From positions 1 through 29,699 of the IMG/VR virus record IMGVR_UViG_3300021962_000455: DNA of 29,699 nt, one strand, 5' to 3'. The translations under genes were made by a program, and so were the position numbers. Shown piece by piece: positions 29,283-29,699 of this stretch. The notes below the pieces were generated by a model that searched no databases, was not told where the DNA came from, and worked only from the letters and a program-made list of their open reading frames with translations. The stretch's first letter is position 1. Each line of letters begins with the position of its first letter. Origin of the DNA: a virus.

Positions 29283-29582
29283 ATGCCATTATATCTAGTA
29301 GAGACAGTTTCAATTTTTCGCCAGCGTTATGTTATTGATTGCAAATCAGAGGAGCATGCGAATGACACAGTAGTATTCAATACTACAGGCGGTGCTGAAA
29401 GTGAGTTTAAAGAATTCTCACAAAAACATGTGGGTGAAGAAATTGTAAGCACAAGAGAAATTACAGAGGCAGAGGCATTACAATTATGTGATAAAGATAA
29501 TGATTATGCCAAGGTTTGGAATGATGAACACAAGAAAAATGTTTTCTTTACAGTTGTTAGTTATGGAGGAGATAAAGAATGA
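29283..29582 (+). CDS. Conserved small phage protein, unknown function
   Basis: The 99-residue product starts MPLYLVETVSIFRQRYVIDC. It has a helical SEEHANDTVVF and an acidic centre, then KHVGEEIVSTREITEAEALQL. The pattern resembles a small phage family of unknown function that begins with a YLVET strand and a conserved RYVI segment. The stop overlaps the next ATG by 4 bases. Confidence 0.7.
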   Translation: MPLYLVETVSIFRQRYVIDCKSEEHANDTVVFNTTGGAESEFKEFSQKHVGEEIVSTREITEAEALQLCDKDNDYAKVWNDEHKKNVFFTVVSYGGDKE

Positions 29583-29699
29583 AATACATATTTAAACAAA
29601 TCGACACCTATACTCCGTCAGAGACCACAGTAGAGTTTACTGCCGATACATTAGAAACAATTTTAGAACAATTTCATTTTTTTCTGAGAGGTTCTGGTT
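29579..29699 (+). CDS. 5' part of a conserved phage protein, cut by the window edge
   Basis: The frame starts at ATG 29579 (ATGA overlap with the previous stop, GGAGGA upstream) and stays open to the right edge. The 40 visible residues run MKYIFKQIDTYTPSETTVEF and end with EQFHFFLRGSG. The 'FhxFLRGSG' ending is familiar from phage proteins next to the preceding family. The rest lies outside the window. Confidence 0.7.
   Translation, partial: MKYIFKQIDTYTPSETTVEFTADTLETILEQFHFFLRGSG

Noticed and set aside
1-29699. tRNA genes, CRISPR arrays, insertion sequences, integrase or attachment sites
   Set aside because: No cloverleaf with conserved T-loop, regular repeat-spacer pattern, transposase or integrase was seen when reading the window.

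Overview
The window is a tightly packed, AT-rich stretch of a T4-like myophage genome. Every supported gene is on the + strand, neighbours overlap or nearly touch, and there is no tRNA, integrase, insertion sequence or CRISPR array. A gp41-type replicative helicase, a gp61-type primase, a T4-type RNase H (FEN nuclease), an RuvC-like resolvase, PhoH, ThyX and NrdA/NrdB together, with a GH19 endolysin and many proteins typical of marine T4-like phages, point to a marine T4-like phage (cyanophage or pelagiphage relatives) of a Gram-negative bacterium. The host cannot be fixed from sequence alone.

Layout. 1-2168: end of an upstream gene, helicase and an HExxH protein. 2263-8695: five consecutive genes headed by a sigma70-type promoter. 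They encode a ligase-like nucleotidyltransferase, a TxGH nucleotidyltransferase fused to other modules, a P-loop kinase fused to several small domains and EF-hand-like loops, an acidic/basic AT-hook protein and a conserved small-domain protein. All five begin with a short peptide resembling the T4 capsid-targeting sequence, including an [LI]xE prohead-protease-like site. 8673-12492: a small beta-rich protein, GH19 endolysin, secreted small protein, HAD phosphatase, probable structural protein and conserved unknowns. 12553-15312: primase, HD-like protein, ThyX and an i-spanin-like gene with an o-spanin (Rz1-like) lipoprotein nested in another frame. 15364-22018: nucleotide metabolism (NrdA, PRTase, two 2OG-Fe oxygenases, NrdB, dCMP deaminase) mixed with a secreted SNase-like nuclease, a PD-(D/E)XK-like protein and a tiny zinc-ribbon protein. 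22002-26513: RuvC-like resolvase, PhoH, a large membrane/coiled-coil protein, small unknowns and RNase H. 26514-29699: small membrane proteins, a second HAD phosphatase, an AbrB-like protein and conserved unknowns.

How the genes may work together. Replication and recombination proteins are interleaved with a dNTP-supply set (Nrd, ThyX, dCMP deaminase, possible nucleotidases). Lysis functions (endolysin, spanin pair, coiled-coil membrane protein) are scattered. Five sites share the pattern TTGACA-17 bp-TAnAnT; four sit in gene gaps with short leaders and one lies inside a gene.

The most interesting hypothesis is that genes 2263-8695 encode enzymes packaged in the capsid and injected with the DNA, with repeated EEVExxDE linkers serving as prohead-protease cleavage sites between modules. 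This is inference from short motifs and needs proteomics.
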